From NCBI RefSeq assembly GCF_003144095.1, contig NZ_NSKH01000018.1, forward strand, positions 1,056,743-1,120,742: a stretch of DNA of 64,000 nt. The letters are read 5' to 3'. The DNA is from Streptomyces sp. ICBB 8177. Lineage in GTDB: Bacteria; Actinomycetota; Actinomycetes; Streptomycetales; Streptomycetaceae. This document shows positions 1 to 9,257 of the stretch, in pieces (position 1 is the stretch's first letter; each line of letters opens with the position of its first letter). The notes under the pieces are model-generated. The model was not told the origin of the DNA, made no database searches, and saw nothing but the letters and a program-made list of their open reading frames with translations. The position numbers and the translations under genes are program-made.

Positions 1-1
1 G

Positions 2-838
2 CTGGGCCGTGACAACGGCCACATCGTGATCGCGGGCGCGGGCTGGATCGGCCTGGAGGTGGCCGCCGCCGCCCGCTCCTACGGCGCCGAGGTCACCGTC
101 GTGGAGCCCGAGCCGACCCCGCTGCACGGCGCCCTCGGCCCCGAGCTGGGCGCGGTCTTCGCCGACCTGCACCGCGAGCACGGCGTCCGCTTCCACTTCG
201 GCGCCCGCCTCACCGAGATCACCGGCCAGGACGGCATGGTGCTCGCGGTGCGCACCGACGACGGCGAGGAGCACCCCTGCCACGACGTGCTCGCCGCCAT
301 CGGCGCCGCCCCGCGCACCGCGCTCGCCGAGGCCGCCGGGCTCACCATGGCCGCCCGCGCGGACGGCGGCGGCATCGCGGTCGACGCCTCCCTGCGCACC
401 TCCGACCCGGACATCTACGCCGCCGGTGACTGCGCGGCCGCCCAGCACCCGCTGATCGGCGCCCGGCTGCGGGTCGAGCACTGGGCCAACGCCCTCAACG
501 CCGGGCAGGCCGCCGCCCGCGCCATGCTGGGCGAGTTGGTCAGCTACGACCGCGTCCCGTACTTCTTCACCGACCAGTACGACCTGGGCATGGAGTTCTC
601 GGGACACGCCGCGCCCGGCACCTACGACCAGGTGGTGTGCCGCGGCGACGTCGGCAAGCGGCAGTTCATCGCGTTCTGGCTGCGCGCGGGCGAGGAGGGC
701 CACCAGGTGCTGGCCGCGATGAACGTCAACGTGTGGGACGTCACCGGACCCCTCCAGGAGCTGATCCGCACCGGCCGCCCGGTCGACCCCGAGCGGCTGT
801 CCGACCCGGGTGTGCCGCTGGAGTCGCTGCTGGGCTGA
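2..838 (+). CDS. NAD(P)/FAD-dependent oxidoreductase (ferredoxin-reductase type), 5' end outside window
   Basis: The reading frame is already open at the first bases, so the N-terminal FAD-binding part is missing. The visible part begins just before a second Rossmann glycine motif (IAGAGWIGLEVA), which binds NAD(P)H. It then has the conserved 'DIYAAGDCA' segment that contacts FAD, and ends with a C-terminal reductase domain. This layout is that of rhodocoxin/putidaredoxin-reductase-like flavoproteins, which move electrons from NAD(P)H to a ferredoxin, often for a P450. No ferredoxin or P450 lies directly beside it here, so the partner is unknown. It ends 82 bases before dnaG. The family call is firm; the substrate is not visible. 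Confidence 0.85.
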   Translation: MGRDNGHIVIAGAGWIGLEVAAAARSYGAEVTVVEPEPTPLHGALGPELGAVFADLHREHGVRFHFGARLTEITGQDGMVLAVRTDDGEEHPCHDVLAAIGAAPRTALAEAAGLTMAARADGGGIAVDASLRTSDPDIYAAGDCAAAQHPLIGARLRVEHWANALNAGQAAARAMLGELVSYDRVPYFFTDQYDLGMEFSGHAAPGTYDQVVCRGDVGKRQFIAFWLRAGEEGHQVLAAMNVNVWDVTGPLQELIRTGRPVDPERLSDPGVPLESLLG

Positions 839-920
839 GACGCCCCGACCGCGGGGGCGGCCGGCCGGCGACCGGGCCACCGGGCGAGGGGCGCTCCCGC
901 GGTCGCCGTAGAATCCAGAC

Positions 921-2822
921 GTGGCGGGTCGGATCAGGGACGAGGATGTCAAGGCGGTACGGGACGCGGTCCCGATCGACGCCGTGGTCTCCGAATACCT
1001 CCAGCTGCGGCCCGCGGGCGGCGGCAACCTCAAGGGCCTGTGCCCGTTCCACGACGAGAAGTCGCCGTCGTTCCAGGTCAGCCCGAGCAAGGGCCTGTAC
1101 TACTGCTTCGGCTGCCAGGAGGGCGGGGACACCCTCGACTTCGTGATGAAGCTCGACCACCTCTCGTTCTCCGAGACGGTCGAGCGGCTCGCCGCCCAGG
1201 CGGGCATCACCCTGCGCTACGACGAGGGCGGCTACACCCCCGGCCGCCAGCAGGGCGAGCGGATCCGCCTGATCGAGGCGCACAAGGCCGCCGCCCAGTT
1301 CTACGTCGAGCAACTCGGCGGCGCCGAGGCCGAGATCGCCCGCGCCTTCCTCGCCCAGCGCGGCTTCGACCAGGCCGCCGCCGAGCACTTCGGCGTCGGC
1401 TACGCCCCCGCGGGCTGGGACCACCTGGTGCGCTACCTGCGCGGCAAGGGCTTCACCGACAAGGAACTGCTGACCTCGGGACTGGCCAGCGACGGCCGCC
1501 GCGGCGCCATCGACCGCTTCCGGGGCCGGCTGATCTGGCCGATCCGGGACATCACCGGAGAGGTCATCGGCTTCGGCGCCCGCAAGTTGCGCGAGGACGA
1601 CAACGGGCCGAAGTACCTCAACACCCCCGAGACGCCGCTGTACAAGAAGTCGCAGGTGCTCTACGGGATCGACCTGGCCAAGAAGGAGATCGGCCGCACC
1701 GCCCGCGCGGTCGTGGTGGAGGGCTACACCGACGTGATGGCCTGCCACCTGGCCGGCGTCACCACCGCCATCGCCACCTGCGGCACGGCCTTCGGCGCGG
1801 ACCACGTGAAGATCCTGCGGCGGCTGCTGATGGACAACTCCACCGCCGAGGTGGTCTTCACCTTCGACGGCGACGCGGCCGGCCAGAAGGCGGCGCTGCG
1901 GGCCTTCGAGGACGACCAGAAGTTCGCCGCGGAGACCTCCATCGCGATCACCCCCGGCGGCATGGACCCGTGTGAACTGCGGCTCGCCGAGGGCGACGCG
2001 GCGGTGCAGCGGCTGGTCGAGGGCCGCACCCCGCTGTTCGCCTTCGCGCTGCGCTCCATCGTCGGCCGCTACAACGTCGACACCGACGAGGGCCAGGTCG
2101 CCGCCGTGGACGCCGCGCTGCCGGTGGTCGCGGCCATCAAGGACCGCGCGCTGCGCGACCGTTACGCGATCCGGCTGGTCGGCATGGTCGGCATCACCTC
2201 CAAGACGGAGGAGGACGCCATCGTGCGCCGGGTGCGGGCGCTGGCCAGGAGCCGTTCGGAGCGCGGCCCGGTCGAGGCGTCCGCCCGGCGCGGCCAGGCC
2301 CGCCGGCAGCAGGCCGCCCCGCCGCCGCGCCGCACCCCCGCGGGCCCCCGGCTCGACCTGCGCAGCCCGCACCACCGGGTCGAGCGCGAACTGCTCAAAC
2401 TCGCCCTCCAGCACCCGCAGTTGGTGGCCCCCGCCTTCGACGCCTACGGCGAGGACGAGTTCACCGGCCCGCCGTACGCCGCCGTGCGCCGCGCCATCGG
2501 CGACGCGGGCGGGGTGACGCACGCCGACGAGTCGTACCTGACCCGCGTCCGCGACCTCGCGCCGGACGACGCGGTGCGCGCGATGATCACGGAACTGGCC
2601 GTCGAACCGGTCATGCACAAGGCCCCCGACCTCTACGCGGGACAGGTCCTCGTCGAGGTGCGGCTGTACGCGGTCAAGCGCCGCGAGTCCGAGCTGCGCG
2701 CCGACTTCGCCCGCCTCGGCCCGCGCCCGGACCCGGCCAAGGCGGCCGCCGTGCAGAGCGAGTTGTGGGCCCTCCAGCAGTACGGGCAGCGGCTGCGGGA
2801 GCAGGGCGCGGCGGGCCTTTGA
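921..2822 (+). CDS. dnaG: DNA primase DnaG
   Basis: Makes the RNA primers used by the replisome on both strands. The N-terminal CHC2 zinc finger is intact (C41, H44, C62, C65). It is followed by the catalytic core with a Toprim domain (EGYTDVMA for the acidic residue, then FDGDAAG as the DxD-type metal site) and a C-terminal helicase-interaction region. At 633 residues it has the normal actinobacterial length. The GTG start lacks a Shine-Dalgarno, but a TAGAAT hexamer (909-914) sits six bases upstream, so the mRNA may be leaderless. It is followed by a sigma factor gene, echoing the dnaG-rpoD arrangement of other bacteria. Confidence 0.97.
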   Translation: MAGRIRDEDVKAVRDAVPIDAVVSEYLQLRPAGGGNLKGLCPFHDEKSPSFQVSPSKGLYYCFGCQEGGDTLDFVMKLDHLSFSETVERLAAQAGITLRYDEGGYTPGRQQGERIRLIEAHKAAAQFYVEQLGGAEAEIARAFLAQRGFDQAAAEHFGVGYAPAGWDHLVRYLRGKGFTDKELLTSGLASDGRRGAIDRFRGRLIWPIRDITGEVIGFGARKLREDDNGPKYLNTPETPLYKKSQVLYGIDLAKKEIGRTARAVVVEGYTDVMACHLAGVTTAIATCGTAFGADHVKILRRLLMDNSTAEVVFTFDGDAAGQKAALRAFEDDQKFAAETSIAITPGGMDPCELRLAEGDAAVQRLVEGRTPLFAFALRSIVGRYNVDTDEGQVAAVDAALPVVAAIKDRALRDRYAIRLVGMVGITSKTEEDAIVRRVRALARSRSERGPVEASARRGQARRQQAAPPPRRTPAGPRLDLRSPHHRVERELLKLALQHPQLVAPAFDAYGEDEFTGPPYAAVRRAIGDAGGVTHADESYLTRVRDLAPDDAVRAMITELAVEPVMHKAPDLYAGQVLVEVRLYAVKRRESELRADFARLGPRPDPAKAAAVQSELWALQQYGQRLREQGAAGL

Positions 2823-2828
2823 CCCCAA

Positions 2829-2866
2829 CGAGGGGTTTCGCAGAGAAACTGAGCGCACACCCCTCG
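2829..2866. repeat. inverted repeat between dnaG and the sigma gene
   Basis: CGAGGGGT (2829-2836) is matched by ACCCCTCG (2859-2866), an exact 8-bp inverted repeat with a 22-base loop, beginning seven bases after the dnaG stop. There is no T-run, so it is more likely an attenuator, RNA stability element or operator than a classical terminator. Confidence 0.45.
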
Positions 2867-2970
2867 TAGTCGGCGCGTGTCGTACCGCACACTGGTTGCC
2901 GGTGCCTGAGTCCTCGAAGCGCGGACCTCCGGTCGCGTCCGGTCGCCCGCCCAGTGTGGAGGCTGACCAC

Positions 2971-4167
2971 GTGCAGACGCAGACCCTTGCCCCCGGGACC
3001 GCCGAATCCGACGCCGCGGCCGACTCCGCGTCCGGCGAGGCGGCCGACGCCGTGACCACGGAGCCGCTGCTCGACCGGGTGCCGGCGCAGGGACTGCCGC
3101 CGGGGCACCCCGAGGCGCGCGCGGCGGCAGGGGCGGACGCGAACGCCGACGCCGGTTCCGACGCCGATTCCGATTCCGACGCCGCCGGCGACGCCCGCAG
3201 GGATGCCGACGACGACGCCCCGCAGGCGCGGCGGCCGGTGCGCGAGGACGCCTCCGGCCCGTCCGCCGACCTCTTCCGCCAGTACCTGCGCGAGATAGGC
3301 CGCATCCCGCTGCTGAGCGCCGCAGAGGAGGTCGAACTCGCCCGCAGCGTGGAGGCCGGGCTGTTCGCCGAGGAGAAGCTGAGCACCACCCCCGACCTCG
3401 ACTCCCGCCTCGCGAGCGACCTCGACCGGCTGGTGGTCCGCGGCCGGATGGCAAAACGCCGCCTGATCGAGGCCAACCTGCGGCTGGTCGTCTCGGTCGC
3501 CAAGCGCTACATAGGGCGCGGCCTGACCATGCTCGACCTCGTACAGGAGGGCAACCTCGGGCTGATCCGCGCGGTGGAGAAGTTCGACTACGCGCGCGGC
3601 TACAAGTTCTCCACGTACGCGACCTGGTGGATACGCCAGGCCATGAGCCGCGCGCTGGCCGACCAGGCCCGCACCATCCGCGTCCCGGTCCACGTCGTCG
3701 AGCTGATCAACCGGGTCGTACGGGTGCAGCGCACCCTGCTCCAGGAGCACGGCGTCGAGCCCGCCGCGGCCGACGTCGGCGAACGCCTGGGCCTGACCGA
3801 GGAACGCGTGCTGGAGGTGCTGCGCCTCGCCCTGGAGCCGGTCTCGCTGCACGCCCCGGTCGGCGACGAGGAGGACGTGGCGCTCGGCGACCTCATCGAG
3901 GACGGCGACGCGGCCTCCCCCGTGGAGTCGGCCGCGTTCCTGCTGCTGCGCGAGCACCTGGAGGCGGTGCTGTCCACGCTGGGGGAGCGGGAGCGCAAGG
4001 TGGTGCAGCTGCGCTACGGACTCGACGACGGCCGCCCGCGCACCCTGGAGGAGATCGGGCGGCTGTTCGGCGTCACCCGCGAGCGGATTCGCCAGATCGA
4101 GTCCAAGACCCTGGCCAAACTGCGTGACCACGCCTTCGCCGACCAGCTCCGCGGCTACCTCGACTGA
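2971..4167 (+). CDS. hrdA: RNA polymerase primary-like sigma factor (HrdA group)
   Basis: Sigma-70 family factor that directs RNA polymerase to promoters. Sigma region 1.2 ([16 protein letters not shown]), regions 2.1-2.4 (including [14 protein letters not shown]), region 3 and region 4.2 ([17 protein letters not shown]) are all present. They follow a roughly 100-residue acidic, Ala/Asp-rich N-terminus. I chose GTG 2971 because GGAGG (2958-2962) lies eight bases before it; a frame open from 2896 has no such site. The 398-residue length and the position after dnaG fit HrdA rather than the longer HrdB, but HrdC/HrdD-type naming cannot be excluded from sequence alone. Confidence 0.88.
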   Translation: MQTQTLAPGTAESDAAADSASGEAADAVTTEPLLDRVPAQGLPPGHPEARAAAGADANADAGSDADSDSDAAGDARRDADDDAPQARRPVREDASGPSADLFRQYLREIGRIPLLSAAEEVELARSVEAGLFAEEKLSTTPDLDSRLASDLDRLVVRGRMAKRRLIEANLRLVVSVAKRYIGRGLTMLDLVQEGNLGLIRAVEKFDYARGYKFSTYATWWIRQAMSRALADQARTIRVPVHVVELINRVVRVQRTLLQEHGVEPAAADVGERLGLTEERVLEVLRLALEPVSLHAPVGDEEDVALGDLIEDGDAASPVESAAFLLLREHLEAVLSTLGERERKVVQLRYGLDDGRPRTLEEIGRLFGVTRERIRQIESKTLAKLRDHAFADQLRGYLD

Positions 4168-4194
4168 CCGTGCCGGCCGTACCGCGATCGGGCC

Positions 4195-5652
4195 TCAGTT
4201 CGCCGGGAACGCCCCCGGATGGGTCTGGTCGCGCACCGCCGTGAACTGCTGGCGCACCGCGGAGCCCGCGGCCAGGTCCTCGTCGCCCGGCTCGCTCACC
4301 CGGCTGCCGGAGCGCACCGCGGACTCCCAGTGCGGAGGATCCTGCGGCGAGAGCGACCCCTGCTGCGCGCCCAGCGCCCAGGCCGCCTGCCGTGCCGCGC
4401 CCAGCGCCGCGTAGTCCGCCGGCGGCGGGACCACCACCGGTGCCCCGAACAGCGCGGGCGCCAGCGCCTGGACGGCGGGAAGCTCGCCCGCCTGGCCCAG
4501 CAGGAAGACCCGGCGCACCGGCACACCCCGGCCGCGCAGTACGTCCAGTGCGTCCGCCAGCCCGCACAGCATGCCCTCGAACGCCGCCCTCGCGAGGTGC
4601 TCCGGCTTCATGCTCTCCCGCCGCAGGCCCGCCAACGTGCCCGCTGTGTGCGGCAGTTGGGGAACGCGTTCGCCCTCCAGGTACGGCAGCAGCACGAGGC
4701 CGTAGGCGCCGGGCGTCGAGCGCAGCGCCAGGTCGGACAGGCCCGCGAGGTCGGTGCCCAGCAGTTCCGCGGCGCCGCGCAGCACCCGGACCGCGTTGCG
4801 GGTCTGGACGACGGGCAGGTGGCGTCCGGTGGCGTCGGCGAACGCGGTGATGGCGCCGGTCGGATCGGTCAGCGGCGCGTCGTGCACCGCGAACACCGTG
4901 CCGGCCGCGCCCAGCGCCACGACCGCGTCGCCGGGGGCCAGGCCCAGGCCCAGCGCGGCGGCCATGTTGTCGCCGGTGCCGGCCGAGATCAGCAGGCCCT
5001 CCGGGGTCTGCCCGGCGGGCTCGGCGGGCCCCAGCACCTCCGGCAGCCGCACCCGGTGGCCGAGTGCCAGCTCCACCAGGTCCATCCGGTACCCGCCGGC
5101 CGCCGCCGACCAGTAGCCGGTGCCGGAGGCGTCGCCCCGGTCGGTGGTGCGGCGGGCCGGCCGCCCGAGCAGTTGCCACACCAGCCAGTCGTGCGGCGAG
5201 AGCACCTCGGCGGTGCGCTGCGCGGAGGTCGGTTCGTGCTGGGCCAGCCAGCGCAGCTTGGCCACCGGGTACGGGGCCTGTGGCACGCAGCCGACCGCTT
5301 CGGCCCAGCCCGCGGGCCCGCCCAGCGCCTCGGTCAGGTCGGCGGCGGCCACCTGGGCGCGCTTGTCGTTCCACAGCAGCGCGGGGCGGACCAGCACCCC
5401 GCCCGCGTCCAGCGCGACCAGGCCGTGCTGCTGGCCCGAGACCCCGATGGCCTGGACGCCTTCGAGCAGGCCGTCCTTGGCCGCCTCGCCCAGCGACAGC
5501 AGCCATGCCTGCGGATCGGTCTCGCTGCGCGGGACGGACTCGTCGACCGGGTGCGGCGCGTAAGCCTGCCTGAGCACGGCGCCGGTGTCCGTGTCGCAGA
5601 CGACGACGGTGGTGCCTTCGGTAGAACTGTCCAGTCCGGCGACTATCCCCAT
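4195..5652 (-). CDS. xylB: xylulokinase-like FGGY carbohydrate kinase
   Basis: Phosphorylates a sugar, most likely D-xylulose to xylulose 5-phosphate for entry into the pentose phosphate pathway. The N-terminus has the ATP phosphate-binding segment (GLDSSTEGTTVVV) and the substrate segment (SGQQHGLV, with LLWNDKR after it). The C-terminal half has GAAGTVFAVHD and a glycine-rich nucleotide site. At 485 residues it matches XylB. It stands alone, with no xylA or xylose transporter beside it, and converges on the sigma gene with a 27-base gap. Other FGGY kinases (gluconate, rhamnulose) are possible but the SGQQHG segment favours xylulokinase. Confidence 0.85.
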   Translation of the reverse strand: MGIVAGLDSSTEGTTVVVCDTDTGAVLRQAYAPHPVDESVPRSETDPQAWLLSLGEAAKDGLLEGVQAIGVSGQQHGLVALDAGGVLVRPALLWNDKRAQVAAADLTEALGGPAGWAEAVGCVPQAPYPVAKLRWLAQHEPTSAQRTAEVLSPHDWLVWQLLGRPARRTTDRGDASGTGYWSAAAGGYRMDLVELALGHRVRLPEVLGPAEPAGQTPEGLLISAGTGDNMAAALGLGLAPGDAVVALGAAGTVFAVHDAPLTDPTGAITAFADATGRHLPVVQTRNAVRVLRGAAELLGTDLAGLSDLALRSTPGAYGLVLLPYLEGERVPQLPHTAGTLAGLRRESMKPEHLARAAFEGMLCGLADALDVLRGRGVPVRRVFLLGQAGELPAVQALAPALFGAPVVVPPPADYAALGAARQAAWALGAQQGSLSPQDPPHWESAVRSGSRVSEPGDEDLAAGSAVRQQFTAVRDQTHPGAFPAN

Positions 5653-5730
5653 GGGCCGATCATGCCGTACGGACGCGCGCGGCGGCGCCCGCGGTCCCGG
5701 TTACCGCCGGTCCGCGGGCGCCGCCGGAAT

Positions 5731-5798
5731 GCCGTTGGGGGCTGCCGTTGGCGTGCCGCTTGGGGCTGCCGCTTGGGTGCCGCTTGGGTGCCGCGGCG
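5731..5798. repeat. short tandem repeat of 11/13-base units
   Basis: Five imperfect units beginning GCCG(C)TTGGG follow each other: 13, 11, 13, 11 and 11 bases, then a partial unit ending near 5798. The first four form a 24-base higher-order period. It lies between the xylulokinase start and the stop of the YtxH-like gene and codes for nothing convincing. Confidence 0.7.
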
Positions 5799-5799
5799 T

Positions 5800-6099
5800 T
5801 CAGGTGTTGCTGGTGCCCCAGTCGTCCTCCGCCGCGCCGGAGCGCTCGCGCAGGTAGGGGACGCGGTCGGTGACCGAGTCCGGCAGCCGCTCGCCCGCCT
5901 TGTCGGCCAGCGACCCCGCGGCCTTGCGCGCGAACGCGCGGCCGTTGGTGCTCGCGGACTCCACGGTGTTGCGCACCGCGGGGTTCTGCGCGATCTGCTG
6001 GGCGGTCTTGCGCAGCTGCTCGTACCGGTCGCGACCGGCCCGCGCGCCGAGCACGTATCCCACGGCGACCCCGGAAATGAACGTCAGCCGGTAGCGCAT
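5800..6099 (-). CDS. YtxH-like small membrane protein
   Basis: 99-residue protein with one N-terminal hydrophobic segment (about residues 5-20, containing GVAVGYVLGARAGRDRYEQL) followed by a charged, Ala-rich helical tail. The 'GYVLGARAGRDRY' signature at the end of the membrane segment is typical of actinobacterial YtxH-domain proteins, which are membrane-anchored and of unclear role, sometimes linked to general stress. ATG 6099 is preceded by GAGGGAAGGGTGGAGCC, a good ribosome site. It is transcribed away from the tRNA genes and has no obvious operon partner. Confidence 0.75.
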   Translation of the reverse strand: MRYRLTFISGVAVGYVLGARAGRDRYEQLRKTAQQIAQNPAVRNTVESASTNGRAFARKAAGSLADKAGERLPDSVTDRVPYLRERSGAAEDDWGTSNT

Positions 6100-6275
6100 G
6101 GCTCCACCCTTCCCTCTCGTCCTCAGGCTCTTCGCGCCTACCCCTCGTAGCGGAGCGACAACCCCGGCGATACGAGTTGGCGGAGCACCCCCCCACTTGC
6201 GCTAATGTATGTGGCGCAGCGAGCGCGCGCCGTCCGGGAGCCCCGGGCGTGGGTGCATTCGAGGCACCGAGGCGA

Positions 6276-6348
6276 TCCCCTGTAGCTCAATTGGCAGAGC
6301 AGCCGGCTGTTAACCGGCAGGTTACTGGTTCGAGTCCAGTCGGGGGAG
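6276..6348 (+). tRNA. tRNA-Asn (GUU), first copy
   Basis: A 73-base cloverleaf can be folded by eye. The acceptor stem pairs 6276-6282 with 6341-6347, the D-arm contains AGCTCAATTGGCAGAGC, the anticodon loop is CTGTTAA (GUU) on a CCGG-rich stem, and the T-arm contains GGTTCGAGTCC. CCA is not encoded. It is the first of two identical copies. Confidence 0.96.
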
Positions 6349-6354
6349 CTTCGA

Positions 6355-6427
6355 TCCCCTGTAGCTCAATTGGCAGAGCAGCCGGCTGTTAACCGGCAGG
6401 TTACTGGTTCGAGTCCAGTCGGGGGAG
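6355..6427 (+). tRNA. tRNA-Asn (GUU), second copy
   Basis: Identical over all 73 bases to the copy at 6276-6348, from which it is separated by six bases. It probably shares one transcript with that copy, ending at the hairpin 6457-6485. Confidence 0.96.
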
Positions 6428-6456
6428 CGCGACCGACGAGGACGAGCAGTCGAGAC

Positions 6457-6485
6457 GGACCCCAGGACCCTCCGGGGTCCTTTTT
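6457..6485 (+). terminator. intrinsic terminator after the tRNA-Asn pair
   Basis: GGACCCC (6457-6463) pairs with GGGGTCC (6474-6480) around a 10-base loop and is followed at once by TTTTT. This is a textbook rho-independent terminator for the tRNA-Asn transcript. Confidence 0.9.
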
Positions 6486-6641
6486 GATGTCGGCCCGGCC
6501 CACGTTCTGATGTTGGCCCCGGCCGGCGGGAACCGTCCCACGCGCGGTGAAGTCCTTAGGGATGTGCGTGTGGGACCCGTGAGGGCGACAGATCGTATGA
6601 GCGGCTATGCTGCGGCAGACGATGTGCACGACACACCGTAC

Positions 6642-6715
6642 GGGGCGGTAGCTCAGCCGGTTAGAGCAGCGGACTCATAATCCGTCGGTCGTGGGTTCGA
6701 GTCCCACCCGCCCCA
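6642..6715 (+). tRNA. tRNA with CAU anticodon (elongator Met, or Ile with lysidine)
   Basis: A 74-base cloverleaf: acceptor stem GGGGCGG (6642-6648) pairs with CCGCCCC (6708-6714), discriminator A, T-arm GTGGGTTCGAGTCCCAC, anticodon loop CTCATAA. The CAU anticodon fits elongator tRNA-Met or the tRNA-Ile whose C34 is turned into lysidine by TilS; sequence alone does not decide. Initiator tRNA is unlikely because the three G-C pairs at the base of the anticodon stem are absent. A TATGCT hexamer (6606-6611) is a possible -10 element. CCA is not encoded. Confidence 0.93.
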
Positions 6716-7490
6716 CCGGCAGCCTTCTGAGCCGAATCGTTTCTACCTCAGCATTGGCATGGAATCAGGCCCCACGGACCCGACATGCCGGGCCCTGTCA
6801 CCCGTTCGGCAGGCACTTCAAGACCGCTTGCTCGCCCATTGCTCGCCCGAAGTGCGAACGACTCCTCGCGCCCGCTGCGCTTCACGCCGCGACCCCAGGA
6901 GGCTCGACCGCCTCGCACGGAGCGGAGGGACGCACTGGTGGCGCGTCGCCGATAGCTCCGCGACTGCCCGCTGCTGCGCCCTCAGGCGGATGTTCGTCGT
7001 TGCGGCACCGTGCGGCGCAACCCACCTTTGGCTCATCGCCGGACGTTCGAGTTCATTTCGGTTTTGATCACTGGCCGTGGTCGTCAGTGGCAAACGCCGG
7101 GGCTACCGCCTTGCCGCGAACCCGTTCTACGATCACCCGTATGCCGGGGCCGTGACCCCGGCTCCCTTGTGGGACTCACCGCCCCCTCTCCTCGTGATCT
7201 TTGTCGGCAAACACTGGGTGCGAGGCGCGAGGGACGGTTACTTATGGCGTGATTTATGGGGTAGAGGGTTATCCGAACGTCAAGGCGCGCTCAAGTGCGG
7301 CGGAAGGGGTAGCGCCCCGTACCCGGGGTCTGCGACCCTGCCGTTACATTCGCCGGTTTGCACCCCCCATCAACCCCAGAGTGCGGAGAGACAGACGCGC
7401 GCGACCGCGGGCCACCCCTCGGACCCCGGCGACGAGCCGTACGTGGCCCCGGTCCTGAATCTCGCCGCCCGACGCGGGCAGGTGAGGGCC
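6716..7490. other. non-coding stretch downstream of the CAU tRNA
   Basis: About 775 bases without a credible gene. Open frames here lack conserved motifs and ribosome sites and show none of the codon bias of the neighbours. The one structured element I see is a perfect 7-bp hairpin (GCCGGGG / CCCCGGC, about 7143-7162). A tRNA flank with empty sequence is a typical place for remnants of integrated elements, but no att repeat of the tRNA 3' end was found. Confidence 0.5.
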
Positions 7491-7784
7491 GTGGCTGATG
7501 AGGTACCCGACGCCGACCACCTGGCCCAGGCTCGCGAATTCTGGGCCCGCGCATTCAGCGGCGCCGGCCTCGACATCGATGCCCCGCATACCACCGCGGT
7601 CGTGCAGCTCGTCAGCAAGCAGCTCGAACGGCTCGTGATGGGCATGCTTGAGGTCAGGGAAGGCAACGAGCGGATGGAGCCGAACCCGGAAGAGGGCATG
7701 GACTACCAGTCGGCTCTGGAGATGACCTCGCTCCTGCGTGAGCTGAGGCAAGTGGCACAGGTCGGGCACGTCCAGGGCGGGTGA
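7491..7784 (+). CDS. hypothetical protein, 97 residues
   Basis: Not recognised. The frame encodes a mainly helical, acidic protein (VADEVPDADHLAQAREFW at the start, then many Glu, Leu and Met). There is no signal peptide, membrane segment or metal motif. GTG 7491 is my choice because GGTGAGG lies a few bases upstream; an in-frame GTG at 7443 is possible. The frame stays open to 7077, but the upstream part looks non-coding. It ends 19 bases before the stop of the convergent methyltransferase. The helical character suggests a small regulatory or structural protein, but nothing more can be said. Confidence 0.55.
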   Translation: MADEVPDADHLAQAREFWARAFSGAGLDIDAPHTTAVVQLVSKQLERLVMGMLEVREGNERMEPNPEEGMDYQSALEMTSLLRELRQVAQVGHVQGG

Positions 7785-7803
7785 CCGCTTCGCCCTCCAG
7801 AGT

Positions 7804-8877
7804 TCAGCCGGGCACGGTGGTGTGGAAGGCGTGCAGATAGGCGTTGACCGGGGTGACGCGGCCGAGGCGCAGCCCGGCTCCGGTGATGAGCGCCGTGAGG
7901 CTGTCGCGGGAGTGCTTGGCACCGCCGACGTTGAGGAGCAGAAGCAGGTCCATGGCGCTGGTGAACCGCATCGACGGCGTGCCGTCCACGAGGTTCTCCA
8001 CGATCACGACCGAGGCGCCCGGCCGTGCCGCCTTCATGATGTTGCCCAGCGTGCGGCGGGTGCTGTCCTCGTCCCACTCCAGGACGTTCTTGATGACGTA
8101 CAGGTCCCCGCTCACCGGTACCGTCCGGCGGCAGTCGCCGGGCAGCAGGCGGGCCCGGGCGGCGAGGGGGCCGCCGTCCCGCAGCCGGGTGTCGGCACCG
8201 GCCACCACCTGGGGCAGGTCCAGCAGCGTCCCGCGCAGCGTCGGCTGCTTCTCCAGGAGCGCGGCCAGTACGTGTCCCTGGCCGCCGCCGATGTCCACGA
8301 CCTCGGTGACGCCGGTGAGGTCCAGCGCCTGCGCGAGGTCCGCGGCGGCCTGACGGCTGGAGCGGGTCATGGCCAGGTCGAACACCCTCGCGCTGTCGGG
8401 CGCGTCCTCCTGGAGGTAGGGGAAGAACTCCTTGCCGAACACCTCGGGGAAGACGCTCGTCCCGGTGCGGACCGCCTCGTCCAGCCGCGGCCACAACTGC
8501 CAGGTCCACGGCTCGGTGCACCACAGGGCGATGTGGTGGAGGCTGTCCGGAGCGTCGGTGCGCAGCATCCGCGACATCGGTGTGTGGGCGAACGTCCCGT
8601 CGGGGCGCTCTTCGAACACGCCGTACGACGACAGTGCGCGCAGCAGCCGGCCGAGCGCGCGAGGGTCGGCGTCCACCCGCCGGGCGAGCTCGTCGGCGGG
8701 GAGCGGGGCGTCGTCGAGGGCGTCGGCGAGGCCGAGCCGGGCGGCGGCCCGTACCGCGCCCGCGCAGGCACAGCCGAAGACGAGCTCACGCAGCCGCATC
8801 GGCCCCTGGCCGTCGTGGTGGCCGGTGCCGATGCCGGTGTGGGTACCGGCACCGGGGCCGGTGCTGGTGCCGGTCAC
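7804..8877 (-). CDS. SAM-dependent O-methyltransferase (plant-OMT / AOMT-like family)
   Basis: Transfers a methyl group from SAM, usually to a hydroxyl on a small aromatic or secondary metabolite. The N-terminus has the dimerisation winged-helix region (LVFGCACAGAVRAAARLGLADAL). The SAM site is VVDIGGGQGHVLAAL, followed by the acidic loop and LYVIKNVLEWDED near the active site. In many members the catalytic His sits in the sequence corresponding to KNVLHEW; here it reads KNVLEWD, so the usual base may be missing. I chose GTG 8877; ATG 8799 would give a 331-residue protein lacking the Thr/Gly-rich leader. It stands alone in the accessory stretch, so no substrate is suggested. Confidence 0.82.
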   Translation of the reverse strand: MTGTSTGPGAGTHTGIGTGHHDGQGPMRLRELVFGCACAGAVRAAARLGLADALDDAPLPADELARRVDADPRALGRLLRALSSYGVFEERPDGTFAHTPMSRMLRTDAPDSLHHIALWCTEPWTWQLWPRLDEAVRTGTSVFPEVFGKEFFPYLQEDAPDSARVFDLAMTRSSRQAAADLAQALDLTGVTEVVDIGGGQGHVLAALLEKQPTLRGTLLDLPQVVAGADTRLRDGGPLAARARLLPGDCRRTVPVSGDLYVIKNVLEWDEDSTRRTLGNIMKAARPGASVVIVENLVDGTPSMRFTSAMDLLLLLNVGGAKHSRDSLTALITGAGLRLGRVTPVNAYLHAFHTTVPG

Positions 8878-9221
8878 ATCGAGCACCGGTGGATGGCTGA
8901 CGGGGGTGCCACGTGGCGAAAGTCGCCGGTGACAAGGTGTGCGGCTGCGAAGCCGCGGCGTTCGGTCATGAGGTTCCCTAGCCTCTCCGCGTTCCGTGCG
9001 GCCTGCGACACAGCCACTCCCAAGCGAAGTTATGGGAGGTTCCCCCGCTCCGCACGCGCACGGAGCGCCGGATCGGCCGGATGGTTCAACGGCCAGGCGT
9101 GTCGGCGCCGGGAGACGGGACGCGTTGTCGCCGCGCCGACGCTGACGCGAGCCGGTCGGGGAATGGCCTCCACAAGGACACGACCAGGCCATTACTGCCA
9201 AAGGCTTGCAACTGGGACCAC
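8878..9221. other. intergenic region between methyltransferase and riboswitch promoter
   Basis: No gene is supported here. The region should hold the methyltransferase promoter (minus strand), but I see no clear -35/-10 pair. Its right edge meets the promoter of the cobalamin riboswitch. Confidence 0.4.
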
Positions 9222-9251
9222 TTGTCAGTGGCTCGATCCGGCCCCTAGCCT
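9222..9251 (+). promoter_or_regulatory. probable promoter of the cobalamin riboswitch transcript
   Basis: TTGTCA (9222-9227) and TAGCCT (9246-9251) are separated by 18 bases, a good match to the TTGACN-TANNNT pattern of the principal Streptomyces sigma factor. Transcription would begin near 9258, exactly where the riboswitch P1 stem starts, which supports both calls. Confidence 0.7.
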
Positions 9252-9257
9252 TGCCGG

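Noticed and set aside
741-3503. 920-codon minus-strand open frame across dnaG and the sigma gene
   Set aside because: It is antisense to two conserved genes; long frames of this type come from high GC content.
4219-6150. 643-codon plus-strand frame
   Set aside because: Antisense to the xylulokinase and YtxH-like genes; no motif, His/Arg/Gly-rich shadow composition.
7077-7490. N-terminal extension of the 97-residue hypothetical gene
   Set aside because: The upstream frame has no ribosome site at its first start and looks non-coding.
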